A DNA stretch of 19,149 bases from positions 1 through 19,149 of the forward strand of contig CAMLRG010000094.1 in the NCBI GenBank assembly GCA_946482335.1. Direction: 5' to 3'. The DNA is from an uncultured Duganella sp. GTDB taxonomy: Bacteria; Pseudomonadota; Gammaproteobacteria; Burkholderiales; Burkholderiaceae. Below the pieces are notes generated by a model. It saw only the letters and a program-made list of their open reading frames with translations, did no database searches and had not been told where the DNA came from. Of this stretch, positions 9,231 to 16,411 are shown piece after piece (position 1 is the stretch's first letter; the number at the start of each line of letters is the position of its first letter). The translations under genes and the position numbers were made by a program.

Positions 9231-9596
9231 ATGGCACGTATTGCAGGGGTTAACATCCCAAACCATAAGCACACCGTTATCGGCCTGACCGAGATCTACG
9301 GTATCGGCCGTCCTCGTTCGCAGTTCATCTGCGCACAAGCCGGCGTTGCAACCAACAAGAAGGTCAAGGACCTGGACGACAGCGAACTGGAAAAGCTGCG
9401 TGAAGAAATCGGCAAATTCGTGGTTGAGGGTGACCTGCGCCGCGAACTGTCGATGAACATCAAGCGTCTGATGGACCTGGGCTGCTACCGTGGTCTGCGT
9501 CACCGTAAGGGCCTGCCGGTCCGCGGCCAGCGCACCCGCACCAATGCACGTACCCGCAAGGGCCCGCGCAAAGCCGCTCAATCGCTGAAGAAATAA
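9231..9596 (+). CDS. rpsM: 30S ribosomal protein S13
   Basis: This 121-residue S13 has the helix-two-turn-helix region [20 protein letters not shown] and the basic tail [17 protein letters not shown], which reaches toward the P-site tRNA. It bridges to L5. GAGGG is the ribosome binding site. Only 16 bases separate it from rpmJ, so the long pseudoknot leader used by S4 to repress the E. coli alpha operon at rpsM cannot be present in this gap. Confidence 0.98.
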   Translation: MARIAGVNIPNHKHTVIGLTEIYGIGRPRSQFICAQAGVATNKKVKDLDDSELEKLREEIGKFVVEGDLRRELSMNIKRLMDLGCYRGLRHRKGLPVRGQRTRTNARTRKGPRKAAQSLKK

Positions 9597-9610
9597 TCTA
9601 GGGAACTACT

Positions 9611-10015
9611 ATGGCTAAGCAACAAAGCTCCGCAGCAGCCGCTCGCGTACGCAAGAAAGTCAAGAAGAACGTCGCTGAAGGTATCGCACACGTTCACGCT
9701 TCCTTCAACAACACCATCATCACCATCACCGACCGCCAGGGCAACGCTCTGTCGTGGGCGACCTCCGGTGGTGCTGGCTTCAAGGGTTCGCGTAAGTCGA
9801 CCCCGTTCGCAGCGCAGGTTGCTGCCGAAGCCGCTGGTAAAGTGGCGCAGGAATGCGGCGTGAAGAACCTGGAAGTTCGCATCAAGGGCCCTGGTCCTGG
9901 CCGCGAATCCGCTGTCCGCGCACTGAACAACCTGGGCATCAAGATCACCGAGATCCAGGACGTGACCCCAGTGCCGCACAACGGCTGCCGCCCTCCAAAG
10001 CGTCGTCGTATCTAA
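9611..10015 (+). CDS. rpsK: 30S ribosomal protein S11
   Basis: This 134-residue S11 shows the conserved [20 protein letters not shown] and the C-terminal [17 protein letters not shown]11 forms the platform of the 30S subunit near the E site with S7 and S18. AGGGA is the ribosome binding site. It is the last tightly packed gene before a 222-bp spacer that separates it from rpsD. Confidence 0.98.
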   Translation: MAKQQSSAAAARVRKKVKKNVAEGIAHVHASFNNTIITITDRQGNALSWATSGGAGFKGSRKSTPFAAQVAAEAAGKVAQECGVKNLEVRIKGPGPGRESAVRALNNLGIKITEIQDVTPVPHNGCRPPKRRRI

Positions 10016-10029
10016 ATTCAGCCTGACAT

Positions 10030-10054
10030 TGGCCGGTCTGGTGTGGACCGGCCA
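10030..10054 (+). terminator. Hairpin after rpsK, possible attenuator or processing site
   Basis: TGGCCGGTC (10030-10038) and GACCGGCCA (10046-10054) form a perfect nine-pair stem with a seven-base loop, starting 15 bases after the rpsK stop. The following CCGTCTTCTG is only weakly T-rich. The structure could end part of the upstream transcript or protect its 3' end. A promoter-like element lies just downstream, consistent with a transcription-unit boundary. Confidence 0.5.
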
Positions 10055-10100
10055 CCGTCTTCTGAACACAAAATCGCTGGAACAGTGAACCGGAAACGGT

Positions 10101-10106
10101 TATACT
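10101..10106 (+). promoter_or_regulatory. Probable -10 box of an internal promoter for rpsD
   Basis: TATACT matches five of six bases of the sigma-70 -10 consensus, and TATA-like sequence is rare in this GC-rich DNA. The best -35 candidate is a weak GGAACA (10078-10083) at 17 bases spacing. It would start a transcript near 10113, giving rpsD a leader of about 125 nt. Position between a hairpin and a long leader supports the call, but the poor -35 keeps it uncertain. Confidence 0.45.
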
Positions 10107-10118
10107 GTCCGGCTATTT

Positions 10119-10211
10119 TCGCCTTTCCGGTTCGCCGCTGAGGCGATAGCCACGCCTGAGCCGAAAGTGGGCCAGGCTAGCGCCTAACCGCATACCGATG
10201 CGGCTGGGGCG
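10119..10211 (+). promoter_or_regulatory. Structured rpsD leader, candidate feedback site
   Basis: AGGCGA (10141-10146) can pair with TCGCCT (10119-10124). Its inner part can pair instead with TCGCC (10132-10136) or with CGCCT (10153-10157), so the alternatives exclude one another. Further on, CCGCAT (10188-10193) and ATGCGG (10198-10203) form a tight hairpin that extends imperfectly to 10181-10211. The leader ends at AAAGGA before the GTG start of rpsD. S4 represses alpha-operon genes in several bacteria, so an autoregulatory role is a reasonable inference, but no known S4 site was recognised. Confidence 0.35.
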
Positions 10212-10237
10212 TCATTCAATCATTAAAGGAAATTACC

Positions 10238-10861
10238 GTGGCACGTTATATCGGACCAAAAGCAAAACTGTCCCGCCGTGAAGGCACCGACCTGTTCCTG
10301 AAGAGCGCACGCCGCTCCCTGGATTCCAAGTGCAAACTGGACGTCAAGCCAGGCCAGCACGGCGTGAAATCCGGCGCCCGCACCTCCGACTACGGCAACC
10401 AGCTGCGCGAAAAGCAGAAGGTCAAGCGTATGTACGGCGTGCTGGAACGCCAGTTCCGTCGCTACTTCGCTGAAGCTGAGCGCCGCAAGGGCCCAACCGG
10501 CGAAACCCTGCTGTCCCTGCTGGAATCCCGCCTGGACAACGTCGCCTACCGCATGGGCTTCGGCTCGACCCGCGCTGAAGCGCGTCAGCTGGTTTCCCAC
10601 AAAGCCTTCACCGTGAACGGCAACGTGGTGAACATCCCTTCGTACAACGTGAAGACCGGCGACGTGATCGCCGTGCGCGAAAAGTCGAAGAAGCAGACCC
10701 GTATCGTTGAAGCGCTGTCGCTGGCTGAACAAGTTGGCATGCCAGCTTGGGTGTCGGTTGACTCCAAGAAAATGGAAGGTACCTTCAAGTCCCTGCCAGA
10801 GCGCAACGAAATCGCTGCTGACGTCAACGAATCGCTGATCGTCGAACTGTATTCCCGTTAA
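10238..10861 (+). CDS. rpsD: 30S ribosomal protein S4
   Basis: This 207-residue S4 begins at a GTG preceded by AAAGGA at normal spacing, giving [16 protein letters not shown]. The S4 RNA-binding fold lies at about residues 97-160 ([20 protein letters not shown], then [11 protein letters not shown]). The N-terminal domain has only one cysteine (Cys32), so it is the zinc-free type. S4 nucleates 30S assembly, affects decoding accuracy, and acts as an operon repressor and antitermination factor in E. coli. It is set apart from both rpsK and rpoA by structured spacers, suggesting separate control. Confidence 0.98.
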   Translation: MARYIGPKAKLSRREGTDLFLKSARRSLDSKCKLDVKPGQHGVKSGARTSDYGNQLREKQKVKRMYGVLERQFRRYFAEAERRKGPTGETLLSLLESRLDNVAYRMGFGSTRAEARQLVSHKAFTVNGNVVNIPSYNVKTGDVIAVREKSKKQTRIVEALSLAEQVGMPAWVSVDSKKMEGTFKSLPERNEIAADVNESLIVELYSR

Positions 10862-10877
10862 TCGCGGGTGCTGTACC

Positions 10878-10902
10878 AAGGCGGGACGCGGTCCCGCCTT
10901 TT
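10878..10902 (+). terminator. Intrinsic terminator-like hairpin between rpsD and rpoA
   Basis: AAGGCGGGAC (10878-10887) and GTCCCGCCTT (10891-10900) form a perfect ten-pair stem with a GCG loop, running into TTTT (10899-10902) and then CC. This is a convincing rho-independent terminator shape, though the T-run is short. Since rpoA and rplQ lie beyond it, it probably acts as a partial terminator that lowers rpoA relative to ribosomal genes, or rpoA has its own promoter in the 60 bases that follow. Confidence 0.65.
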
Positions 10903-10963
10903 CCATTTAATGCCATCAGCCTTATCGGTGTAACGAGCCGAGGGTAATGAAAAGGACATTTAC

Positions 10964-11941
10964 ATGCAAAATAGCTTGTTGAAACCACGTATTATCGATG
11001 TTGAAGCCCTGGGCCACGGTCACGCCAAAGTCGTGATGGAGCCGTTCGAGCGCGGCTACGGCCACACTCTGGGCAACGCGCTGCGCCGCGTGCTGCTGTC
11101 TTCGATGACCGGCTTTGCGCCGACCGAAGTCACCATCGCCGGTGTCGTTCACGAGTACTCCTCGCTGGACGGCGTGCAGGAAGACGTGGTTGACCTGCTG
11201 CTGAACCTGAAGGGTGTCGTGTTCAAGGTGCACAACCGTGACTCCGTGACCCTGACCCTGAAGAAGGAAGGCGAAGGCCCCGTGATGGCGTCGGATATCG
11301 ACCTGCCACACGACGTCGAGCTGATCAACCCGGATCACGTGATCGCCAACCTGACCGCTGGCGGCAAGCTGGACATGCAGATCAAGGTCGAAAAAGGCCG
11401 CGGCTACGTTCCTGGTAACGTGCGTCGCCTGTCGGAAGACGCCAACAAGACCATCGGCCGCATCATCCTGGACGCTTCGTTCTCGCCAGTGCGCCGTGTT
11501 TCCTACGCTGTCGAATCGGCGCGTGTGGAACAGCGTACCGACCTGGACAAGCTGATCATCAACATTGAAACCAATGGCGTGATCACCCCGGAAGAAGCGA
11601 TCCGTCAATCGGCCCGCGTGCTGGTCGACCAGCTGAATGTGTTCGCCGCCCTGGAAGGCACCGAAACCACGGCTGAAGCGCCATCGCGCGCCCCAATGGT
11701 CGATCCGATCCTGCTGCGTCCAGTGGACGACCTGGAACTGACCGTGCGTTCGGCAAACTGCCTGAAAGCGGAAAACATTTACTACATCGGCGACCTGATC
11801 CAGCGCACCGAAAACGAGCTGCTGAAGACCCCGAACCTGGGCCGCAAGTCGCTGAACGAAATCAAGGAAGTGCTGGCATCCCGCGGCCTGACCTTGGGCA
11901 TGAAACTCGAGAACTGGCCGCCGGCTGGTCTGGAGAAGTAA
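10964..11941 (+). CDS. rpoA: DNA-directed RNA polymerase subunit alpha
   Basis: This 325-residue alpha subunit has the dimerisation and assembly domain at about residues 1-230 ([20 protein letters not shown]), a linker, and the C-terminal domain at about 250-325. In the C-terminal domain Arg262 of [12 protein letters not shown] corresponds to E. coli Arg265, which binds UP elements and activators. The tail [11 protein letters not shown] is typical. It scaffolds RNA polymerase assembly. AAAAGGA precedes the ATG. A terminator-like hairpin sits upstream, and a long hairpin separates it from rplQ. Confidence 0.99.
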   Translation: MQNSLLKPRIIDVEALGHGHAKVVMEPFERGYGHTLGNALRRVLLSSMTGFAPTEVTIAGVVHEYSSLDGVQEDVVDLLLNLKGVVFKVHNRDSVTLTLKKEGEGPVMASDIDLPHDVELINPDHVIANLTAGGKLDMQIKVEKGRGYVPGNVRRLSEDANKTIGRIILDASFSPVRRVSYAVESARVEQRTDLDKLIINIETNGVITPEEAIRQSARVLVDQLNVFAALEGTETTAEAPSRAPMVDPILLRPVDDLELTVRSANCLKAENIYYIGDLIQRTENELLKTPNLGRKSLNEIKEVLASRGLTLGMKLENWPPAGLEK

Positions 11942-11950
11942 TTTCCAGAT

Positions 11951-11999
11951 TTGGTGACAGTGCTGGACATCGCGCAGCGATGTTCTGCCCTGTCACCAA
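11951..11999 (+). other. Long hairpin between rpoA and rplQ
   Basis: TTGGTGACAG (11951-11960) pairs perfectly with CTGTCACCAA (11990-11999), and ACATCGC (11967-11973) pairs with GCGATGT (11977-11983) around a GCA loop. The six bases between the two stems on each side pair in four of six positions, so the whole forms an almost continuous 23-pair stem. No T-run follows, so it is not an ordinary terminator. An RNase III processing site or mRNA stabiliser is the likeliest role. Confidence 0.6.
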
Positions 12000-12018
12000 C
12001 TGATTAGCAGTACCGCTT

Positions 12019-12042
12019 GGCGCATCTTGCGCCGGGCGTTTT
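12019..12042 (+). terminator. Second hairpin before rplQ, weak terminator-like
   Basis: GGCGCA (12019-12024) and TGCGCC (12028-12033) form a six-pair stem with a TCT loop, followed by GGGCG and then TTTT (12039-12042). The spacing between stem and T-run is too long for efficient termination. It may contribute to pausing or to partial transcript ends between rpoA and rplQ. Confidence 0.3.
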
Positions 12043-12121
12043 CAACCATAACCGGACCGCGCCCTGGCTTGGCCTTGGCGATCGAAGATCTCGGATTTAA
12101 ACATTATCGAAAGGAAGTACC

Positions 12122-12517
12122 ATGCGTCACCGTCACGGCCTCCGTAAACTGAACCGTACCTCGTCCCACCGTCTGGCAATGCTGCGCAACATGACTGTTT
12201 CGCTGCTGCGTCACGAAGCGATCAAGACCACCCTGCCAAAGGCAAAGGAACTGCGTCGCGTTGTGGAACCGATCCTGACCCTGGGCAAGACCGACTCCCT
12301 GGCCAACAAGCGCCTGGCTTTCTCCCGTCTGCGCGACCGCGAGATGGTTCTGAAGCTGTTCGCTGAACTGGGCCCACGTTACGCCAACCGCAACGGCGGT
12401 TACCTGCGTATCCTGAAAATGGGTTTCCGTCATGGCGACAACGCTCCAATGGCTTTCGTTGAGCTGGTGGACCGTCCAGAAGTCACCTCCGCTGAAGAGG
12501 CACCAACCGCTGAGTAA
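12122..12517 (+). CDS. rplQ: 50S ribosomal protein L17
   Basis: This 131-residue L17 starts [17 protein letters not shown] and contains [13 protein letters not shown] and the aromatic segment [21 protein letters not shown]17 lies near the exit tunnel on the solvent side of the 50S. GAAAGGAAG is the ribosome binding site. It is the last gene of the ribosomal cluster and is followed at once by a strong terminator. The 180-bp spacer before it holds two hairpins. Confidence 0.98.
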   Translation: MRHRHGLRKLNRTSSHRLAMLRNMTVSLLRHEAIKTTLPKAKELRRVVEPILTLGKTDSLANKRLAFSRLRDREMVLKLFAELGPRYANRNGGYLRILKMGFRHGDNAPMAFVELVDRPEVTSAEEAPTAE

Positions 12518-12534
12518 TCTCAGTCAGGTTCATT

Positions 12535-12563
12535 AAAAAGCCGGGCATTGCCCGGCTTTTTTT
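12535..12563. terminator. Strong bidirectional intrinsic terminator
   Basis: GCCGGGC (12540-12546) and GCCCGGC (12550-12556) form the stem around an ATT loop, flanked by five A bases on the left and seven T bases (12557-12563) on the right. It ends the rplQ transcript on the plus strand. Read on the minus strand it also ends the converging unit whose last gene stops at 12581. Confidence 0.92.
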
Positions 12564-12580
12564 ATATTGGAAGTCTGACC

Positions 12581-14098
12581 CTAGCGCCACCCCAGGCGTT
12601 TCAGCAGCGGCGCGCCGTATTTGTATTCGGTCAGCATGTTCTGGTCGCTGATGATTTCCAGCGGCCGGCCGGCGCTGCGCGCCATCGCGGCTGCATCGTA
12701 GGGAATAAAGCGCCGGAGATCCGCCTGAACGCGGGCCTTGACCTCCGGCTGCGTCACGTCGACCAGTGCGCCCAGGCGCCGCACGGCTTCCGCCTCGTCC
12801 GGCAACGCCAGGGTATCGCCCGCCACGACGAAATTGCGCAGCTGGTAGACCTTGCCGAACACGCTGGCCGCCGTCTTGTAGGCATCCGGCGAACTGGTGC
12901 TGTTGAAGGCCAATACCCCATCCGGGTTCAGGTGGCTGCGCACGACCCGCAGGAAGTCCTGGCTCAGCAGCATGGTGATGTAGGCGCGGTAGTGGAAAGT
13001 GGTGTTCATCACCAAGAGGTCGTACTTTTCCTGCGGATGCCGTTTCAGCCAGCGCCGGCCGTCGTCGAAATGCATGACGATGCGCGGGTCGTCGAGGATG
13101 GGACGCACCGCCTCGTACTGCCGGATGATGTCGACATAGCCCGGATTAATTTCCAGCACGTCGATGCGTTCCACGCCGGGGAAGGATTGCAGCACGCGTG
13201 TCCAGGAGCCGCCGCTCATGCCCAGCACCAGGATGCGCTTGGGCTGCGGCTTGACGGCAGCCAGCAGGTAGACACGCGAAATCAGGTTGCTGTCCAGCAT
13301 ATAGTCCGTGTTGATGCGGCCATCGTAAGCATTGCCGCCGTAGACAATATCGCCTTTGCGTTCGTCGCGCAGCAGGTGGATGATGCCGTAACGGTTCTCC
13401 ACTGCCGTCTTGAACGGGGGCGTGCCGTCGTTGATGCCGTTCACCAGCGCGGGCAGCATGGTGGGCGGTACGGCGAGGACGCCGGCGCCTGCCAATGCGG
13501 CACCGCCCAGCAGCGCGGGCAGCGCCAGAGGCCCGCCGCCGGCGTGCCAGCAGAAGGCTGCCGTCACCAGTGTGGCGCCCGCCATCAGCGCAAAGCTTTG
13601 CTGCAGCGTGCAGTAATGCAGGATCAGGAAGCCCGTCACCAGGGGGCCCAGCGTCGAGCCGGCGATATTGGCGAAGTAGACGCGCGACACCGAAGAACCG
13701 ACGCGGCCGGCACTGCTGGACGAACCGAGATGGTGCGCTATCGGAAACACGATGCTTTTCAGCGCCGCCGTCAGCAGCACGCACACCATCAGCACAGCGG
13801 TGCCTTGGCCCGCGGAGTTGCCGATGGCATGGACCACCAGCCATGGCATTGCCATGTCCGTCACGGCCGCCACCAGCAGGACGCCGGCGGCAATGAAGAA
13901 CAGCTTGCCGCCGCGTGCGCAATAGCGTTTGCCCCAGGCCGCACCCAGCGCAATGCCCAGCAGGTAAAGCGCCAGGATGATCCCGAATGCTTGCGGCGCC
14001 CCTTCATAGACAAAGCTCGCCATGCGCACCCACAGGATTTCCTGGCTCAGGCTAAGGAAGCCCATCAGGAAGGAAAGCAGATGTGCCGCGCCGATCAT
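12581..14098 (-). CDS. Spermidine synthase-like membrane protein, second half (membrane helices plus SAM-fold domain)
   Basis: The start is taken at the ATG overlapping the previous gene's stop as ATGA, giving 505 residues. Residues 1-215 hold about six hydrophobic helices, including LSFLMGFLSLSQEILWVRM and RVYFANIAGSTLGPLVTGF, two hallmarks of fused MFS/spermidine synthases. Residues 235-500 resemble the spermidine synthase fold, with a nucleotide loop VLGMSGGSWTRVL (291-303), acidic Glu316 and Asp345/346. Where polyamine synthases have the catalytic Asp after the strand YDLLVM, this protein has Asn365 (MNTTFHYRAY). Aminopropyl transfer is therefore unproven. Its substrate is unknown. It likely pairs with the product of the preceding gene to rebuild a twelve-helix membrane unit. 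Confidence 0.75.
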   Translation of the reverse strand: MIGAAHLLSFLMGFLSLSQEILWVRMASFVYEGAPQAFGIILALYLLGIALGAAWGKRYCARGGKLFFIAAGVLLVAAVTDMAMPWLVVHAIGNSAGQGTAVLMVCVLLTAALKSIVFPIAHHLGSSSSAGRVGSSVSRVYFANIAGSTLGPLVTGFLILHYCTLQQSFALMAGATLVTAAFCWHAGGGPLALPALLGGAALAGAGVLAVPPTMLPALVNGINDGTPPFKTAVENRYGIIHLLRDERKGDIVYGGNAYDGRINTDYMLDSNLISRVYLLAAVKPQPKRILVLGMSGGSWTRVLQSFPGVERIDVLEINPGYVDIIRQYEAVRPILDDPRIVMHFDDGRRWLKRHPQEKYDLLVMNTTFHYRAYITMLLSQDFLRVVRSHLNPDGVLAFNSTSSPDAYKTAASVFGKVYQLRNFVVAGDTLALPDEAEAVRRLGALVDVTQPEVKARVQADLRRFIPYDAAAMARSAGRPLEIISDQNMLTEYKYGAPLLKRLGWR

Positions 14099-14706
14099 GC
14101 CACCGCCTTGGGCCGCGCAATGTAAATCACGCTGGCCACGATGAAGTTGCCGGCCGCCGCCAGGTAGATCGACTGGTCCAGCGTCAGGTGCTGGAACAGC
14201 AGCACGCCGGCCGCGAGCGCGCCGAGCGCGGCGCCCATCGTGTTGGACCAATACAGCTTGCCGATGGAGACGCCGACATTGGCGTTGCCGCGGAACAGGT
14301 GGGCCACCAGCATGGGCAGGGTTGCGCCCATCAGGCTGGCCGGCACCAGGATCAGCAGGAAATTGACGGCCGCGATCACCGGCAGGCTGCTTTGCAGGAA
14401 GCGCGCGCCGACCGCCGGGATCAGGAAGGGACTGGCGGCGCCGAACAAGCCGATGCCCAGCTCGCACAAGGCGAACAGCTCGACGGTGCGGTGGCCCATG
14501 CGGTCCGCCAGCTGGCCGCCGGCCAATGCGCCGCAACCGAGGCCGAGCATGAAGGTCGAGACCACGATGGTGATCGATTCGATATCGACGCCGAAAGTGC
14601 CGAACAATAGCCGCTGCCAGGCCACCTGGTAAATCAGCGCCGAGACGCCGGACAGGAAGAAAACGGTCAGCAGCAGCGCTTCAAAACGTTTGGATACGCC
14701 TTGCAT
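14095..14706 (-). CDS. Spermidine synthase-like membrane protein, first half (six-helix)
   Basis: This 203-residue protein starts MQGVSKRFEALLLTVFFLSG. About six membrane helices lie near residues 10-29, 44-67, 77-98, 109-133, 152-171 and 178-197. Motifs ALIYQVAWQRLLFG and LYWSNTMGAALGALAAG match the N-terminal membrane part of fused MFS/spermidine synthases, but the catalytic domain is in the next gene. The start overlaps the stop of the peptidase gene by one base (TAATG), and its own stop overlaps the next ATG by four, so all three are translationally coupled. The protein ends right after helix six, a clean domain boundary, which favours a natural gene split over a frameshift error. Confidence 0.7.
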   Translation of the reverse strand: MQGVSKRFEALLLTVFFLSGVSALIYQVAWQRLLFGTFGVDIESITIVVSTFMLGLGCGALAGGQLADRMGHRTVELFALCELGIGLFGAASPFLIPAVGARFLQSSLPVIAAVNFLLILVPASLMGATLPMLVAHLFRGNANVGVSIGKLYWSNTMGAALGALAAGVLLFQHLTLDQSIYLAAAGNFIVASVIYIARPKAVA

Positions 14707-16331
14707 TACTTTCTCAGCGCGGAGAATTCCGACGTCTTGTGCCATTGCGGTACTTGCTTGGCATTGGCCACGTCGAGGCCGACCTGGAACAGCAGCTGGA
14801 TATCCTGCACGCCGCCGCTGAAGTCCCAGTTGTCGCGCACCATATCGGTGGGCTGGTGGTAGTCGTGGGCCGTGTAGCGGTCCACCACTTCGCGCGCATA
14901 CGTATCGGGCTTGCCGACGTAGTTGGAACGCGCCTTGGTGTACAGCACCGGCACGCCCACGCGCGCGAATTCCAGCTGGTCGGCGCGGTAGAAGGTGCCG
15001 GTCTCGGGACGCGAGTTCGGCACCGTCTTGCGGCCCTGCGCCGCGGCGTATTTGGTCAGCAAATCGTCCAACGTGGAATGGCCGGACGTGACGTTCTCGA
15101 TCTGCGCCGTGCGGCCCCACGCGTTGACGCCGTCGATATTGATATTTGCCACCGTGCGAGCGATCGGGTACAGCGGCTTGTGCGCGTAATGCTTCGCGCC
15201 CAGCAGGCCGCGTTCTTCGGCGGTGGTGGCGATGAACAGGACCGAGCGTTTGGGCGCCTTCGGCAAGGCCTTGTAAGCCTTGGCCAGTTCCAGCAGCGCG
15301 GCGGTGCCGGACGCATTGTCCAGGGCGCCGTAGAAGATCTTGTCGCCGTGCTTGCCCAGGTGGTCCCAATGCGCGGAGTAGATCACATATTCGTCTTTCA
15401 GCTTCGGGTCGGAGCCGGGCAGCAGCGCCACCACATTATGCGAATCGAGGAAGCGGCGCTGGTTCTCGATGTCGAAATTGGCGACGCCGTTCAGGCTGAC
15501 CGGTTTGAAGTCCTTCTTCAATGCGGCCTGCTTCAACTGGGTGAAATCGAGGCCGGCCGCGGCAAACATTTCGCGCGCCTTGTCCTCATGGATCCAGCCC
15601 GGAATTTCCGGCGTTTCCTTGCCGCCGTCGGCCAGCGAGAATTGCTCGCCGATGCCACCCTGGCGCACCACGGCGTAAGGGTAGGCGGCCGGCTTGGTCT
15701 CGTGCACGATGATGGCCGCCGCGGCGCCCATTTTGGCGGCGATCTCGTATTTGTAGGTCCAGCGGCCGTAATAGGTCATTTCCTCGCCCTTGAACATGGC
15801 GGGGTCGAGGCGCGATGGGTCGCGCGGGTCGGGAATCGCGGGATCGTTGATCAGCATGACGATGGTCTTGCCACGCACGTCGACGCCCTTGAAGTCGTCC
15901 CAGCCGTATTCCGGCGCCACGGCGCCATAACCGACGAAGACGATTTCCGAATCCTTGATGCGCACCGAGGTGTCGGGACCGGTCGAGGAAGCCACGAAAT
16001 CGTCCGGGAAGGTGAGGGCGACGCGCTTGCCGCCGATGGTATAGCTGAAACGCGGGCTTGGCGTCTGGCTGCGCATCGGTACTTTCTGCACCCAGCTGCC
16101 GTCCGGATTGCCCGGTTTCAAACCGAGCGCCTTGAATTGCCCGGTCAGCCAGGCGACGGTTTTCTGCTCGCCTTTCGAACCGGGCGCGCGGCCTTCGAAT
16201 TCGTCGGATGCCAGGACTTTGATGCTGGCCAGCAGGCCGGGTTCGGTGATCGCGCTGGGGGCCTTGTCGCCCGCCATGGCCGGCAGCGCGAGGAGGCCCG
16301 CCGCGGCGGCGGCCAGTATCTTATTTGACAT
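14706..16331 (-). CDS. Secreted M28-family zinc metallopeptidase
   Basis: The protein has 541 residues from the second of two tandem ATG codons, which sits six bases after GGAG. A signal peptide ends near Ala20 (LLALPAMA). A PA-like insert lies around residues 130-280. The M28 catalytic set is visible: His321 and Asp323 in SAHWDHLG, Asp338 in GALDNASGTA, Glu372/Glu373 in TTAEERGLLGAKHYA, Asp400 in NINIDG and His492 in YHQPTD. Members are aminopeptidases or carboxypeptidases using two zinc ions. The substrate here is unknown, and the location is periplasmic or extracellular. It heads a coupled unit with the two spermidine synthase-like genes and diverges from dsbD. Confidence 0.9.
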   Translation of the reverse strand: MSNKILAAAAAGLLALPAMAGDKAPSAITEPGLLASIKVLASDEFEGRAPGSKGEQKTVAWLTGQFKALGLKPGNPDGSWVQKVPMRSQTPSPRFSYTIGGKRVALTFPDDFVASSTGPDTSVRIKDSEIVFVGYGAVAPEYGWDDFKGVDVRGKTIVMLINDPAIPDPRDPSRLDPAMFKGEEMTYYGRWTYKYEIAAKMGAAAAIIVHETKPAAYPYAVVRQGGIGEQFSLADGGKETPEIPGWIHEDKAREMFAAAGLDFTQLKQAALKKDFKPVSLNGVANFDIENQRRFLDSHNVVALLPGSDPKLKDEYVIYSAHWDHLGKHGDKIFYGALDNASGTAALLELAKAYKALPKAPKRSVLFIATTAEERGLLGAKHYAHKPLYPIARTVANINIDGVNAWGRTAQIENVTSGHSTLDDLLTKYAAAQGRKTVPNSRPETGTFYRADQLEFARVGVPVLYTKARSNYVGKPDTYAREVVDRYTAHDYHQPTDMVRDNWDFSGGVQDIQLLFQVGLDVANAKQVPQWHKTSEFSALRK

Positions 16332-16348
16332 CATTAACTCCAAGAAAA

Positions 16349-16411
16349 AGACGGCCAAGTCTCGCATATTCCCGGCAGAAAAGCATCGTCCGGTGTACTA
16401 TTTGGCCGTCT
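16349..16411. promoter_or_regulatory. Inverted repeat in the divergent peptidase/dsbD intergenic region
   Basis: AGACGGCCAA (16349-16358) and TTGGCCGTCT (16402-16411) are perfect reverse complements separated by 43 bases. They stand about 17 and 22 bases from the two divergent start codons, nearly symmetrical in the 102-bp gap. A possible plus-strand -10, TACTAT (16396-16401), abuts the right arm. A shared operator or a structured 5' end is possible. No regulator was identified. Confidence 0.45.

Noticed and set aside
12548..14125. Long plus-strand open frame of 525 codons opposite the synthase-like gene
   Set aside because: It is an antisense shadow produced by high-GC third positions. The product is rich in His, Gln, Arg and Ala with no domain, while the minus strand encodes recognisable motifs.
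14095..15369. Longer version of the first synthase-like gene starting far upstream within the peptidase gene
   Set aside because: The extra N-terminal part overlaps the peptidase coding sequence in another frame and is low-complexity Arg/Gly/Pro. Family similarity begins only at the ATG at 14706.
14739..16328. Plus-strand open frame of 529 codons opposite the M28 peptidase
   Set aside because: The minus-strand peptidase has a full set of zinc ligands and a signal peptide. The plus-strand product has no recognisable family features.
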